Shown: positions 44,356 through 53,114 of the stretch, piece after piece | Position numbering within the stretch: position 1 is the stretch's first letter | Layout of the letters: each line of letters opens with the position of its first letter | Assembly: GCA_963721585.1 (NCBI GenBank) | Contig: CAVRJN010000001.1 | Span: forward strand, 248,001 to 312,000 | Origin: Bog-473 sp963721585 | GTDB lineage: Bacteria; Actinomycetota; Acidimicrobiia; Acidimicrobiales; RAAP-2 | Length of the DNA stretch: 64,000 bases | Direction of reading: 5' to 3' | Position numbers and translations under genes: made by a program | The notes under the pieces: generated by a model | What the model saw: the letters and a program-made list of their open reading frames with translations, nothing else | The model's database searches: none | Told to the model about the DNA's origin: nothing

Positions 44356-46155
44356 ATGCGGCAATCCGGGCGGAGTCGGGGTTTCCCACTCATGTGGGCA
44401 CGAGCGATTGCGTCCCTGGTGTTGGTTCCCGCCGTCGCTCTTGGACTGGCCACAGCGTTCTCGTCGGGCACCGGCTCGGCCGGCGCGTCGAGCGCGCACC
44501 CCTCGAACGCCTACAGCGGAGGGATCATGATGGCCGCCGATCCGGATGGTGGCTATTGGACCGTCACGCCGGCGGGTGCGGTGACGACCTATGGCGCCGC
44601 TCCGGCACTGGGGTCGCCCGCGCTGTCGAACCTGCGGCTCGCCCAGCCCATCGTCGGCATGACGGCTACTCCTGACGGCAACGGGTACTGGCTGGTGGCT
44701 TCCGACGGCGGCATCTTCAGCTACGGCGACGCCACGTTCTACGGCTCGACGGGGGGCATCCATCTGAACAAGCCCATCGTCGGCATGGCTGCGACGAACG
44801 ACGGCAACGGGTACTGGCTCGTGGCTTCCGACGGCGGCATCTTCAGCTACGGCGACGCCGTGTTCTACGGTTCCACAGGGTCGATCGTGCTCAACAAGCC
44901 CGTTGTCGGCATGGCGGTCACCACTGACGGCAACGGGTACTGGCTCGTGGCTTCCGACGGCGGCATCTTCAGCTACGGCGACGCCACCTTCTACGGTTCG
45001 ACGGGTGCCATCCGCCTGAACCTGCCGATCGTCGGCATGGCCCCGACGCCCGACGGCCGCGGCTACTGGCTCGTCGCGTACGACGGCGGCATCTTCACCT
45101 TCGGCGATGCCTCCTTCTACGGCTCGGCGGGGGGCAGGGGCGTGTACGTCTACGGCATCATCGTCAACCCGGCTGATCCGGGCTATGGCCTCGTGACCGC
45201 CAACGGCTCGTCGTCCTTCTTCGGGCCCGGGCAGAATCCGTACGCACTGTCGGCAGATGGCCTCCGGCAAGGGGTCTATGAGGGTGCGGCGAACCCGTCC
45301 GGGGTCGCGTCCTTCGCCAGCCAGACACGGACCTCACCCACCATCGCCAGCGACTACCTGCCCTCGAGCAGCGGCTGGTCGGGCATGGACGGCGCCGGCG
45401 GAGGCCTGGATTGGCTCCTCGACCCCTGGAAGGGAACCGGGTACACGCTCTCTCTGGGCGTGCCGATCATCCCGACCGATTCGAGTGGAACGGCTGTGGC
45501 CACGTTGGCACAGGGGGCAACGGGTGCCTACAACTCCTACTTCGTCACCCTGGCCCAGGCCCTGGTCGGTGGCGGCCAGGCCAACGCGTACCTGCGTCTC
45601 GGATTCGAGTTCGACGGCGGGTGGAACGCGTGGTCCGCCAAGACAGCGGGTGCCGAGGCCAGCTACGCCTCGTACTTCCAGCAGATCGTCACGGCCATGC
45701 GGTCCGTGCCGGGGGCTGCCTTCCGGTTCGTGTGGAATCCGGACGCGACGGCTTTCAACGACTACCCCTACTCGGTGGAGGCGGCCTATCCGGGCAATGC
45801 CTACGTTGACGTCATCGGCCTCGACGCCTATGACCAGTCCTGGGCGACGCCGCAGACCCCGGCCAATGCATGGTCCGAGACTCTCTTGCCGGCCCTCTCG
45901 GCGGCTCAGCAGTTCGCGGCCTCACAGGGGAAGCCGCTCGCCTTCCCGGAATGGGGCGTGACCATCCGGGACGACGGCCACGGGCTGGGCGACGACCCGA
46001 ATTACATCAACCAGATGGTGTCGTGGATGCACGAGCCTTCCAACGACGTGATCTATGAGAGCTACTTCGACTACGACAGCGGCGGCGTCAACTCCCAGAT
46101 CACCGGCGGATCGTTCCCGGACAGCCTGGCTGCGTTCTCGGCGGATCTGGGGTGA
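44356..46155 (+). CDS. Secreted GYWLVASDGGIF-repeat protein with GH26-like glycosidase domain
   Basis: A 599-residue exported protein. A signal peptide (about 1-45) is followed by 42-residue repeats of the type PIVGMxxTxDGNGYWLVASD then GGIFSYGDAxFYGSTG. There are four good units plus degenerate ends (about residues 55-290). They probably form a beta-propeller or fibre-like wall-associated domain. The C-terminal 270 residues look like a GH26/beta-mannanase-type barrel. The likely acid/base Glu418 is in LRLGFEFDGGW, the nucleophile Glu532 in LAFPEWGV, and DVIGLDAYDQSW lies between. ATG 44356 has better spacing to AAGGGGG than ATG 44350. It is under a cyclic-di-GMP riboswitch. It likely binds or trims a surface polysaccharide. 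Confidence 0.83.
   Translation: MRQSGRSRGFPLMWARAIASLVLVPAVALGLATAFSSGTGSAGASSAHPSNAYSGGIMMAADPDGGYWTVTPAGAVTTYGAAPALGSPALSNLRLAQPIVGMTATPDGNGYWLVASDGGIFSYGDATFYGSTGGIHLNKPIVGMAATNDGNGYWLVASDGGIFSYGDAVFYGSTGSIVLNKPVVGMAVTTDGNGYWLVASDGGIFSYGDATFYGSTGAIRLNLPIVGMAPTPDGRGYWLVAYDGGIFTFGDASFYGSAGGRGVYVYGIIVNPADPGYGLVTANGSSSFFGPGQNPYALSADGLRQGVYEGAANPSGVASFASQTRTSPTIASDYLPSSSGWSGMDGAGGGLDWLLDPWKGTGYTLSLGVPIIPTDSSGTAVATLAQGATGAYNSYFVTLAQALVGGGQANAYLRLGFEFDGGWNAWSAKTAGAEASYASYFQQIVTAMRSVPGAAFRFVWNPDATAFNDYPYSVEAAYPGNAYVDVIGLDAYDQSWATPQTPANAWSETLLPALSAAQQFAASQGKPLAFPEWGVTIRDDGHGLGDDPNYINQMVSWMHEPSNDVIYESYFDYDSGGVNSQITGGSFPDSLAAFSADLG
44647..45150 (+). repeat. 126-bp tandem repeats in the GH26-like gene
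   Basis: Units begin at 44647, 44773, 44899 and 45025 with CC[AG][AT][TC]CGTCGGCATG-like starts, exactly 126 bp apart. Long stretches are identical at DNA level (e.g. GGCTACTGGCTCGTGGC-type blocks), which suggests recent duplication or gene conversion. Confidence 0.9.
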
Positions 46156-46372
46156 TGGTGCCAGGCCGCGAGGGAGAACACGCACAACTCGCGGGGATAT
46201 TCGCTTGAGCAGATCGTCGGAGACCCCCTCACCGGGCCGCCGGTGCTCCGGTCAAACGTGTGAAGCCAGAAGGCGACCTCCTGTCAGGCGGGACATCAGC
46301 CACGGGTTCGTTGCGTTCGCCGGCTCCTGAATGGGCGACGGGCGCACTCCTCGCCGCCCGGCGTCCTTGGGA

Positions 46373-48190
46373 CTACCACGAGATGGTGTGCCCGACCGCA
46401 TCGTCGAACGTGGTGCTCCCCGTTGCGTCGACGACGTGCCAGGTCGCAGCGGGAATCCGTGCGCTGGGCACCACGGTCATGGAGCCGTGGGCCTCGGGCA
46501 GCACGAAGTTGAACGTGATGTGCTGCGTCGCTCCTTGGAGGATGTCGATGGTGGCCGCTTCGAGGTCCGTCGGCCCCTCGGGTCCGCTGGCCACGACGGA
46601 GTGTGCGGACGGTGACGAGATGTCACGTGTGTAGCCCGGGAGGTTGACGGTGGCGACCCCGACGTACTCGCCGTAGACGGTGCCGAGGCCCGGGAAGGGT
46701 CCGGCGATGAATGGGGATTGTCCCGGTGGCGTGTGGTTGGAGAACGTCATGGTGATGCTGCCCTCGGTCTGATTCCCATGGGGGGTGAGCCGTAGGGAGA
46801 CTGTTTCGGAGAGGTACTGGTCCAGCTTGTTCCCGCCCCGGTTGATGATGTCGGCCATCAGGGAGGAGGGCTCCAGCCGGCCCGCCACGCCGGCGCCACT
46901 CCAGGCGGCCTGTGTCCGCGGGTCGGAGGACCACAGGATCACGTGGCGCCCCTCGGCGGCGGCGGAGAGTGCGTCGGCCATGACGTGCAGCTTCAGGGGC
47001 TGGTCTTCGAGCGCGTGCAGCGTGGCGGTGGCGAGCGTCGACAGCTCGTCGACGCGGTTCGCCGAGTCGGAGGTGTAGGTCTCTCCGACGTACTGGTCGT
47101 GCAACAGGAGCTGGTCGACCGTGCTCGCGCTGACGACCTGGCCCGTGGAGGTCGTGACGGGGCCGGTCACCTCGAGGAGCTCCTGGAGACCCTGGACGTC
47201 GACGGCGAGGACCCCGTCAACGGTCTGCCCCGTGCTGGCCTTCCACATGCTGGCGGCCAGAGGGCCGTTCACGTCGAATTGCGGCGTGAGTCCCAGGTTT
47301 CGCCAATCGACTCCGGGGAGCAGCCATCCCCACCGGTCGGTGAGATCCCCGGTCACGTGCACGGCGCCGGGGGGGAGGAGGAGGGAGGTGGTAGGGACCA
47401 TGCCGGACAAGTGGAGCTCGCCGTCACTTGTGGTGACGATCCCGGCTTCGAGGAACGCGCCCGAGCCGGAGCGCATCTCGGCGTTGTTGCCCGCCAGGAG
47501 TAGGTAGGTCGCGGGTCCCTGCAAAATGGTGGCGGCGGAGGAAGCGGCATCCGACGTGCGCGCCAGGGTCGTCTGAATCTGGGTGAGGTCGGCGGCGAAG
47601 GTGTTCCGTTCGTGCTGCAGCGGGCCGATGAGGCCCTGGACAGGCCCCAGATCGACCCCCGCCAGGGAGCGGTGGGTGGATGTCGCGAGTGAGGCGAGCT
47701 GGCGCAGCACCGCCACCCGCTCGGGTCCCGCCGAGTGGGGGAGCCGGAGGAGTGACTGGGATTGGCCGACCGCGCCCACGCCGGTGTGTGCGACATGCTC
47801 GGCGGCGGCGGACAGGTCCTGCACCGAGCGGAGCTGGCGACCCGCCACGGGAAGGACGTCGACAGGCCAGAGGAGCGGCGAGGACAGGAGGCCGTGCGCG
47901 GTGCTGAAGCTCGACTGGGCCGAGCGGAGGGATCCGGCCGGTGCACCCGAGAGGATCGCGTCCGCGGACAGGCCCTCTCGGGCTGATTGGATCGCCGCCT
48001 CCCCGTGGTGGATGTGGTCGGCCGCCACCACCACGTCGATGACGGCGGCCACCGCCCAGACCACCAGGAGGACGATCACGACGGCCGTGATCCTCCATCG
48101 TCTGGTGCGGCGCCGGCGCCTTGCCCCGTCGGTCGGTTCGGACCCGGCGGCGAGGTCCGAACGCGCTCCCTCGGGCTCGCCGCTCCTCAC
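46373..48190 (-). CDS. DUF4012 membrane-anchored protein
   Basis: About 605 residues from the GTG at 48190; an ATG at 48259 gives 628 and cannot be excluded. A basic N-terminus and one membrane helix (RITAVVIVLLVVWAVAAVIDVVV) precede a long exterior part. The DUF4012 core is recognisable by YLLLAGNNAEMRSGSGAFLE, LTPQFDVNGPLAASMW and VDGVLAVDVQGLQELLEVTG. DUF4012 proteins often occur in polysaccharide loci of actinobacteria, as here. Their biochemical role is not known. The 217 bp to the convergent GH26-like gene contain no gene. Confidence 0.83.
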   Translation of the reverse strand: MRSGEPEGARSDLAAGSEPTDGARRRRRTRRWRITAVVIVLLVVWAVAAVIDVVVAADHIHHGEAAIQSAREGLSADAILSGAPAGSLRSAQSSFSTAHGLLSSPLLWPVDVLPVAGRQLRSVQDLSAAAEHVAHTGVGAVGQSQSLLRLPHSAGPERVAVLRQLASLATSTHRSLAGVDLGPVQGLIGPLQHERNTFAADLTQIQTTLARTSDAASSAATILQGPATYLLLAGNNAEMRSGSGAFLEAGIVTTSDGELHLSGMVPTTSLLLPPGAVHVTGDLTDRWGWLLPGVDWRNLGLTPQFDVNGPLAASMWKASTGQTVDGVLAVDVQGLQELLEVTGPVTTSTGQVVSASTVDQLLLHDQYVGETYTSDSANRVDELSTLATATLHALEDQPLKLHVMADALSAAAEGRHVILWSSDPRTQAAWSGAGVAGRLEPSSLMADIINRGGNKLDQYLSETVSLRLTPHGNQTEGSITMTFSNHTPPGQSPFIAGPFPGLGTVYGEYVGVATVNLPGYTRDISSPSAHSVVASGPEGPTDLEAATIDILQGATQHITFNFVLPEAHGSMTVVPSARIPAATWHVVDATGSTTFDDAVGHTISW

Positions 48191-48520
48191 CGCTCGGAGC
48201 GTACTGCGGGGGCCCTGTAAGGTTGGGGCAGCTCGACCTCCGTCTCGTGGACTCCGCACGTTGGCGTCACGGCGTGGCTGTCGGGCGTTCTCCCTCCAAG
48301 GGAGTGCAAAAGGAGCGTGTCAGAGAGGAATTGTGTGGCCGTTGTGTCACCGTTCCCGGGCATTGTGACCTTTGGCTCTGTCCTCTCGACCGAATTCCCT
48401 GGAATGATGATTGCGGCGGCTTGGCGCCCTCGGGCTGAAGGTTTCGTGGGAAACGGTCGAGGTAGCAAGTAGCTCTTGGATCGATCCGCTCGTCGAGCGG
48501 AACCAGTGGAGGAGATCAAG

Positions 48521-48868
48521 ATGAAGAGGACGAAGGCACAGCGGGTGCGTGCTGCGGCTTGCGGGTCCGTTCTGGGCCTGATGCTCGCCGTGCCCGTGGG
48601 CGGGCTTCTTGCGGGAGCGGCCGGGGCGGACTCGACTTGCACCACGGGCTACACGGGTTGCTCGTCGCCGAATACGGGCATCACCAACACGCCGGCCATC
48701 GCGCCGGCCGACGGACCGTCGGCGTCGACGGCGGCGGCCGCAACAGCGCCGACCACGTCCAGCGGACTGGCCTTCACGGGTGCTGACATCGAAGAGATGG
48801 CGATTATTGGTGTCGTGGCGATCGGCGTGGGGGCCGTTCTCGTCCGAGGCCGGCGCCAGACCGCCTGA
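48521..48868 (+). CDS. Small surface protein with LAFTG sorting signal
   Basis: A 115-residue protein. A signal peptide (1-36) leads to a short Thr/Ser/Ala/Pro-rich mature part with two Cys (STCTTGYTGCSS). The C-terminus is a complete sortase signal: GLAFTG, then IIGVVAIGVGAVLV and RGRRQ. Start ATG is clear from GGAGGAG 7 bases upstream. It lies 36 bp before the polysaccharide transferase gene. LAxTG signals are recognised by class E sortases in high-GC Gram-positives. No sortase gene is in the window. Confidence 0.75.
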   Translation: MKRTKAQRVRAAACGSVLGLMLAVPVGGLLAGAAGADSTCTTGYTGCSSPNTGITNTPAIAPADGPSASTAAAATAPTTSSGLAFTGADIEEMAIIGVVAIGVGAVLVRGRRQTA

Positions 48869-48904
48869 TCCACCCTTACACGCTCGCGGCGAGGAGCAAA
48901 AGGA

Positions 48905-50314
48905 ATGTCGTCGGTTACGATCGGCAGAGATGTACAGAGTTGGCGGTGGGGGGACCCGGGGTCTGAGTCAGGACCCGTCGCGGGAGTGCGTCGGCGGTTG
49001 GCCGTCCGCACGAGCGGCGAGGTCGTGGCGGGGACCGACCTTGTGGTCCTGGCGATAGTCGTCGCCGCCTTTGCACCGGCGGTGCTGCAATGGCCGGTCG
49101 CGGTCTTCGTCCTGGGCGTGCTGGTGGTCTGCGCGCTGCGCGGTCAGTACGCCTCGCGCATCACGTTGAACGTGAGCAAGGACGTCGGGACGCTGGCGGC
49201 GGCGGTCGCAGTGCCACTGACGGTGATCGGCGCTTTCGACGGCTTTGGCCGGGAGGTCCGCCCGTTCGTGTTGGTGGGCCTTTCCGCCTTGTGTCTTCTC
49301 CTCGTCGGCCGGGCCTTCGCCTACGTCGGCATCCGGCACGCCCGGACAAGGGGGGCGCTGGGGCACCGGGTATTGATCGTCGGTGCCGGTCCGGTGGCCG
49401 AGCGCTTCGCCGATGCCCTCGAGCTGAACCCGAGCTACGGACTTCATCCGATCGGGCTGTTGGACGACTGTGCCGACGACAAGCTCTCCCGGCCGGTACT
49501 CGGCGGGATCGACGAGCTCAACCGCGTCCTGAAGGAGCACCGCATCGATCGCGTGGTGATCGCCTTTGGCGTGAACAGAGACCCCGACCTCGTGCGGGTC
49601 GTCCGCTCGTGTGAGAACGCGTCCGTGGACATCTACACCATCCCCCGCTTCTTCGAACTAGGTCTTCGCGCGGCGCCGCGCGACGTCGACATGGTGTGGG
49701 GTTTCCCTCTGGTGCGGTTGCGGCGCTCCACCATGCGGTCCTCGGGCCGCTTGGCCAAGCGGGCCTTCGACTCGGGCATCGCCGCCATGATGCTGCTGCT
49801 CGTGTCACCGCTCTACGGGTTGCTCGCATTGGCCGTGAGGGTCACCAGCCCCGGTCCGATCTACTTCCGCCAGCGCCGCATCGGGAAGAACGGACGCGAG
49901 GTGGAGATCCTGAAGTTCCGCTCGATGCGGGTGAACGCCGAGTCGGACACGCAGTGGAGCGTCGACGCCGACGCCCGTGTCACGAAGGTCGGCGGCATCA
50001 TGCGCAAGACGTCGCTGGACGAGTTGCCTCAGCTCTGGAACGTGCTGCGAGGGGACATGTCGCTTGTGGGCCCCCGTCCCGAGCGGCCGTTCTTCGTCGA
50101 GCAGTTCGAACAGGAAGTGCCCCGCTACGGCGACCGGCACCGGGTCCCGGTGGGGCTGACCGGGCTGGCCCAGGTGAATGGGCTGCGCGGTGACACGTCC
50201 ATCGAGGACAGGGCGTGGTTCGACAACCACTACATCGAGAACTGGTCGGTTGCGGGTGATCTGGTGATCCTGGCCAGGACCGCAGGGGCTGTCATCAAGC
50301 AGGTCCGGGAGTAA
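48905..50314 (+). CDS. Polyprenyl-phosphate sugar phosphotransferase (exopolysaccharide initiation)
   Basis: Transfers a sugar-1-phosphate to undecaprenyl phosphate, the first step of repeat-unit assembly. The 469 residues have four N-terminal membrane helices and a nucleotide-binding-like middle domain (HRVLIVGAGPVAERFADALE). A further helix (FDSGIAAMMLLLVSPLYGLLAL) precedes the catalytic bacterial sugar transferase domain. That domain has SPGPIYFRQRRIGKNGREVE, ILKFRSMRVNAE, KTSLDELPQLWNVLRGDMSL and VGPRPERPFFVEQF. This is the WcaJ/CpsE type. It is the first large gene of the polysaccharide run to 59.6 kb. Confidence 0.94.
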   Translation: MSSVTIGRDVQSWRWGDPGSESGPVAGVRRRLAVRTSGEVVAGTDLVVLAIVVAAFAPAVLQWPVAVFVLGVLVVCALRGQYASRITLNVSKDVGTLAAAVAVPLTVIGAFDGFGREVRPFVLVGLSALCLLLVGRAFAYVGIRHARTRGALGHRVLIVGAGPVAERFADALELNPSYGLHPIGLLDDCADDKLSRPVLGGIDELNRVLKEHRIDRVVIAFGVNRDPDLVRVVRSCENASVDIYTIPRFFELGLRAAPRDVDMVWGFPLVRLRRSTMRSSGRLAKRAFDSGIAAMMLLLVSPLYGLLALAVRVTSPGPIYFRQRRIGKNGREVEILKFRSMRVNAESDTQWSVDADARVTKVGGIMRKTSLDELPQLWNVLRGDMSLVGPRPERPFFVEQFEQEVPRYGDRHRVPVGLTGLAQVNGLRGDTSIEDRAWFDNHYIENWSVAGDLVILARTAGAVIKQVRE

Positions 50315-50444
50315 GCTCCGGTCACTTTGCGGTCCCACCACGCAGGTGGGGAGCACCGCACAACACCCGGACAACGACGGCGAACACTGTCGCTGACGTC
50401 GTCGGGCCCACCGGCGGAGCGAACTCTTGAGGAGGACGGCGGCG

Positions 50445-50639
50445 ATGACGTCACGGGGGTGGCGCCTCGCTGGCCTCGCGGAGCCGGCTCAGCCCTGTCG
50501 CGGCATGCTCACCCACTACCCGTTCGAGCGCATACCCTTCGGGTGGCACATGGACGAACGACCGGCCGCCGAGCGCGCGGTGCATCCCGTCGACCCGGCG
50601 GCAGCCTGGGGCGCGGACCCGTTGGCGGTGCGGCGATGA
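50445..50639 (+). CDS. Tiny ORF 1 of the polysaccharide locus (64 aa)
   Basis: A 64-residue reading frame starting ATG with GGAGGA 8 bases upstream. Its TGA overlaps the ATG of the following GT2 gene (ATGA, 50636-50639). The product has no membrane helix; it includes MLTHYPFERIPFGWHMDERP and two Trp-rich ends. No family recognised. The good ribosome site and the overlap argue that it is translated. It may be a real small protein or only a device to couple translation of the GT2. Confidence 0.5.
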   Translation: MTSRGWRLAGLAEPAQPCRGMLTHYPFERIPFGWHMDERPAAERAVHPVDPAAAWGADPLAVRR

Positions 50640-51820
50640 GCCGGCCGCGCCTGAGGTCCAGCATGGTGGTGGGTGGCTTGTTGGCCGTGGCGTCGGCGGG
50701 CCACGTGGTCTATCCGGCGTGGTTGGCCTGGCGCACCCGGGGCGGGCGCGGCAGGGCGGCCGTTGCACCCGGTGTCGCGGGACCCGGGTGTTCGCCCGAC
50801 CTGACCGTCGTGGTGCCGGCCTACCGCGAGGCGGGGGTGATCGCCGCCAAGGTCGACGACCTCAGGGCAAACGGGTACCCCGGATCACTCGAGGTCCTGG
50901 TGGTGGCCGACGGGGATCCCGAGACCGCAGAGGTGGCGGAGCGGGCCGGCGCCCGGGCTCTGACCGGCCCGGAGCGTCTCGGCAAGTCGCAGGCGCTCAA
51001 CCGGGGCTTCGCAGAGGCCACGACGCCGATCGTCGTGATCAGCGATGCCAACAACCGCCTGGAGCACGGCGCGCTGGGCGCGTTGGTGGAACATTTCGCC
51101 GACCCCGCGGTCGGTGCAGTCGCCGGCGAGAAGCTGGAAGACGACGGCGGAGGGGGCGAGAGCCTGTACTGGAGGTTCGAGTCGTGGCTCAAGACCCGCG
51201 AGGACCAGCTCGGTACGACGATCGGCCTCGTCGGTGAGCTCTCCGCCATCCGGGCCGAGGCCTGGCGCCCGATCCCCCGAGACGTCGCCACCGACGATTT
51301 CTGGACCGCTCTCGACATCATTGAACAGGGCTATCGAATCGCCTACGAGCCGAGGGCCCGCGCGCTCGACCCCCCCGCGGGGTCGCTCGCGGCCTCATGG
51401 GAGCGGCGGACCCGCAGCGTGTCGGGCGCGCTGCACATCATGGTCCGGCGCCGTCGCCAATTGCGCCCCTCGGCCGGCCTCGTGGCCGCCGAGCTGTGGG
51501 GGCACCGCTTGAGCCGTTACACGGTGGGTCCTCTCGCTCACCTGGCCCTCCTGGTGATGGCGGTGACGAAGGTGCGCTCGAGCACATTGGCCCGGGCCTT
51601 CCTGCTGGCGAATCTGGCTGCGAGCGCAGGCCTGGTCGTGAGTAGTCGGGCCGGCGGTCTGCCGGAGGGCGCATCGGAGGAGGTCAGGCCTCGCGGACTG
51701 GTGGCCGCCGCGTCGGCAGGTGCCGGGCAGGTGATCTTCCTGCAGGGGGTCGCGCTCGGCGGGATGGTGCGCTACGTGCGCGGTGACCGGTCGACCATGT
51801 GGTCGACTGTGGAGCGATGA
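50636..51820 (+). CDS. Membrane-bound family 2 glycosyltransferase
   Basis: A 394-residue processive-type GT2. A short N-terminal helix (MVVGGLLAVASAGHVVYPAW) precedes the GT-A domain. Motifs are LTVVVPAYREAGVIAAKVDD, the metal-binding ISDANNRLE, the TDDFWTALDIIEQGYRIAYE acceptor region, and an RRRRQ-type segment in place of the exact QRRRW. Two or more C-terminal helices follow. It adds a sugar to the growing lipid-linked unit, or polymerises a simple chain. It is coupled to tiny ORFs on both sides through ATGA overlaps. Confidence 0.88.
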   Translation: MSRPRLRSSMVVGGLLAVASAGHVVYPAWLAWRTRGGRGRAAVAPGVAGPGCSPDLTVVVPAYREAGVIAAKVDDLRANGYPGSLEVLVVADGDPETAEVAERAGARALTGPERLGKSQALNRGFAEATTPIVVISDANNRLEHGALGALVEHFADPAVGAVAGEKLEDDGGGGESLYWRFESWLKTREDQLGTTIGLVGELSAIRAEAWRPIPRDVATDDFWTALDIIEQGYRIAYEPRARALDPPAGSLAASWERRTRSVSGALHIMVRRRRQLRPSAGLVAAELWGHRLSRYTVGPLAHLALLVMAVTKVRSSTLARAFLLANLAASAGLVVSSRAGGLPEGASEEVRPRGLVAAASAGAGQVIFLQGVALGGMVRYVRGDRSTMWSTVER

Positions 51821-51975
51821 ATGGCACGGCGACCAGGCGGGACCCCGGCCAGGACCCCGGGTTCGGTGACCGCGCTCTCTCGGGCTGGGCAGCGTTGGCG
51901 GAGGATGGTCGCAGCGGACATCCGGGGCGGAACGACTCCGCCACCGGGCCGGCAGCTGCCGGGGGCGCGTCGTGA
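51817..51975 (+). CDS. Tiny ORF 2 of the polysaccharide locus (52 aa)
   Basis: A 52-residue frame whose ATG overlaps the GT2 stop (ATGA, 51817-51820) and whose TGA overlaps the GTG of the GT4 gene (GTGA, 51972-51975). The product is Gly/Ala/Arg/Asp-rich and looks disordered (MNGTATRRDPGQDPGFGDRA). No family recognised. With both ends overlapping, ribosomes could move GT2 to tiny ORF to GT4 without leaving the mRNA. Confidence 0.45.
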   Translation: MNGTATRRDPGQDPGFGDRALSGWAALAEDGRSGHPGRNDSATGPAAAGGAS

Positions 51976-53114
51976 GGATCCTCATGGTCACGAAGTTCCT
52001 GCCGTTGCCGGACAACAACGGGGGGAAACAGCGCTCCCTGGCCATTGCCCGCCGGCTGGCGGAATTGGGCGATCTCGTGTTGTGTGGCTATGACGACGGC
52101 AGCGCGGACCGGGCTGGTCTCCGTGAACTGGGAATTGACGTCCGCGCCGTCCCCCGGCGGCTGACACCGGCGGGCGCGGCCCGGGGGGCCGTGGCGGCAC
52201 GTAGTGTTTCGGCGGGGCGGTTCTGGAGTTCCGCGATGGTCAAGGCCGTTCGCGGTGCTGCCGACGAAAGTGCTATCGACCTGTTGCAGGTCGAATACCA
52301 GCAGATGGTGCCACTCGTGCAGAATGTCCCGGCCAAGAAGTCGATCCTCGACCTCCACAACATCGAGTCCGCCCTGGTGGACAGCTACGCCCGGGCCCGG
52401 AGCGGCCTCCCCGCCCTGCTGCTCCGCTCGGAGGCCGTTGCCCTCCGGCGCATGGAGCGGCGGACGATCGGTGCTTTCGACCATGTCCTCGTGGTGAGCG
52501 ACAAGGAAAGGGCGAGACTGCCCGCGGGTGCCCGCTCCGTCCTGGTTTGCCCGAACGGCCGGGAACCGTCTGCGATACTGCCGGAAGCGCCCGATCCCAC
52601 CGTGGCATTCGTGGCCACCATGGGATGGGCCCCCAACGTCGATGCCGCCCTGTGGCTGGGGGGCGAGATCTGGCCGCAGGTCCTGGCCCGAGTTCCCGAG
52701 GCCCGGCTGCTCCTCATCGGCAGGGACCCGACCCCGGCGGTGCGCGCCTTGGCCGACGAGCGGATCGAGGTGACGGGGACGGTCGCCGACGTTAATCCGT
52801 TCCTGACCCGAGCCAGAGTCGTCGTGGCGCCCTTGCGCGCCGGCGGTGGCACCCGGCTGAAGATCATGGAGGCGCTCGACGTCGGGCGTCCCGTTGTGGC
52901 CACGTCGGTGGGCTGTGAGGGTATGGACGACCTCGTGGGCCGGGGCGTGGTCGTGGCCGACACCGCCTCCGCACTGGCCGGCGCGATCGCCGACCTCCTC
53001 CTAGACCCTTCCCGTGCCGCTGCGCTGGGCCGGGCCGGGCACGAGGCTGTCGTTGCTGATCACACATGGGACTCCGCCTTGGCGCCGTTGCTCGAGGTGG
53101 TCCGTTCGTGCTGA
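51972..53114 (+). CDS. Family 4 glycosyltransferase
   Basis: A 380-residue GT-B enzyme starting with GTG. The N-terminal half begins RILMVTKFLPLPDNNGGKQR, and LDLHNIESALVDSYAR resembles the TIGR03087/Stp1-like exopolysaccharide group. The C-terminal nucleotide-sugar domain has FVATMGWAPNVDAALWLGGE, VAPLRAGGGTRLKIMEALDV and GRPVVATSVGCEGMDD. It acts in the cytoplasm on lipid-linked intermediates. Its stop overlaps the next start by 7 bp. Confidence 0.9.
   Translation: MRILMVTKFLPLPDNNGGKQRSLAIARRLAELGDLVLCGYDDGSADRAGLRELGIDVRAVPRRLTPAGAARGAVAARSVSAGRFWSSAMVKAVRGAADESAIDLLQVEYQQMVPLVQNVPAKKSILDLHNIESALVDSYARARSGLPALLLRSEAVALRRMERRTIGAFDHVLVVSDKERARLPAGARSVLVCPNGREPSAILPEAPDPTVAFVATMGWAPNVDAALWLGGEIWPQVLARVPEARLLLIGRDPTPAVRALADERIEVTGTVADVNPFLTRARVVVAPLRAGGGTRLKIMEALDVGRPVVATSVGCEGMDDLVGRGVVVADTASALAGAIADLLLDPSRAAALGRAGHEAVVADHTWDSALAPLLEVVRSC

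Noticed and set aside
46156..46372. Gene between the GH26-like and DUF4012 genes
   Set aside because: Short open frames exist on the plus strand but run as shadows into the DUF4012 gene and lack a convincing start.
48260..48520. Structured leader before the LAFTG protein
   Set aside because: GGTTTCGTGGGAAACGGTCGAGG and nearby sequence can fold, but match no family I can name, so it is not listed as an RNA.
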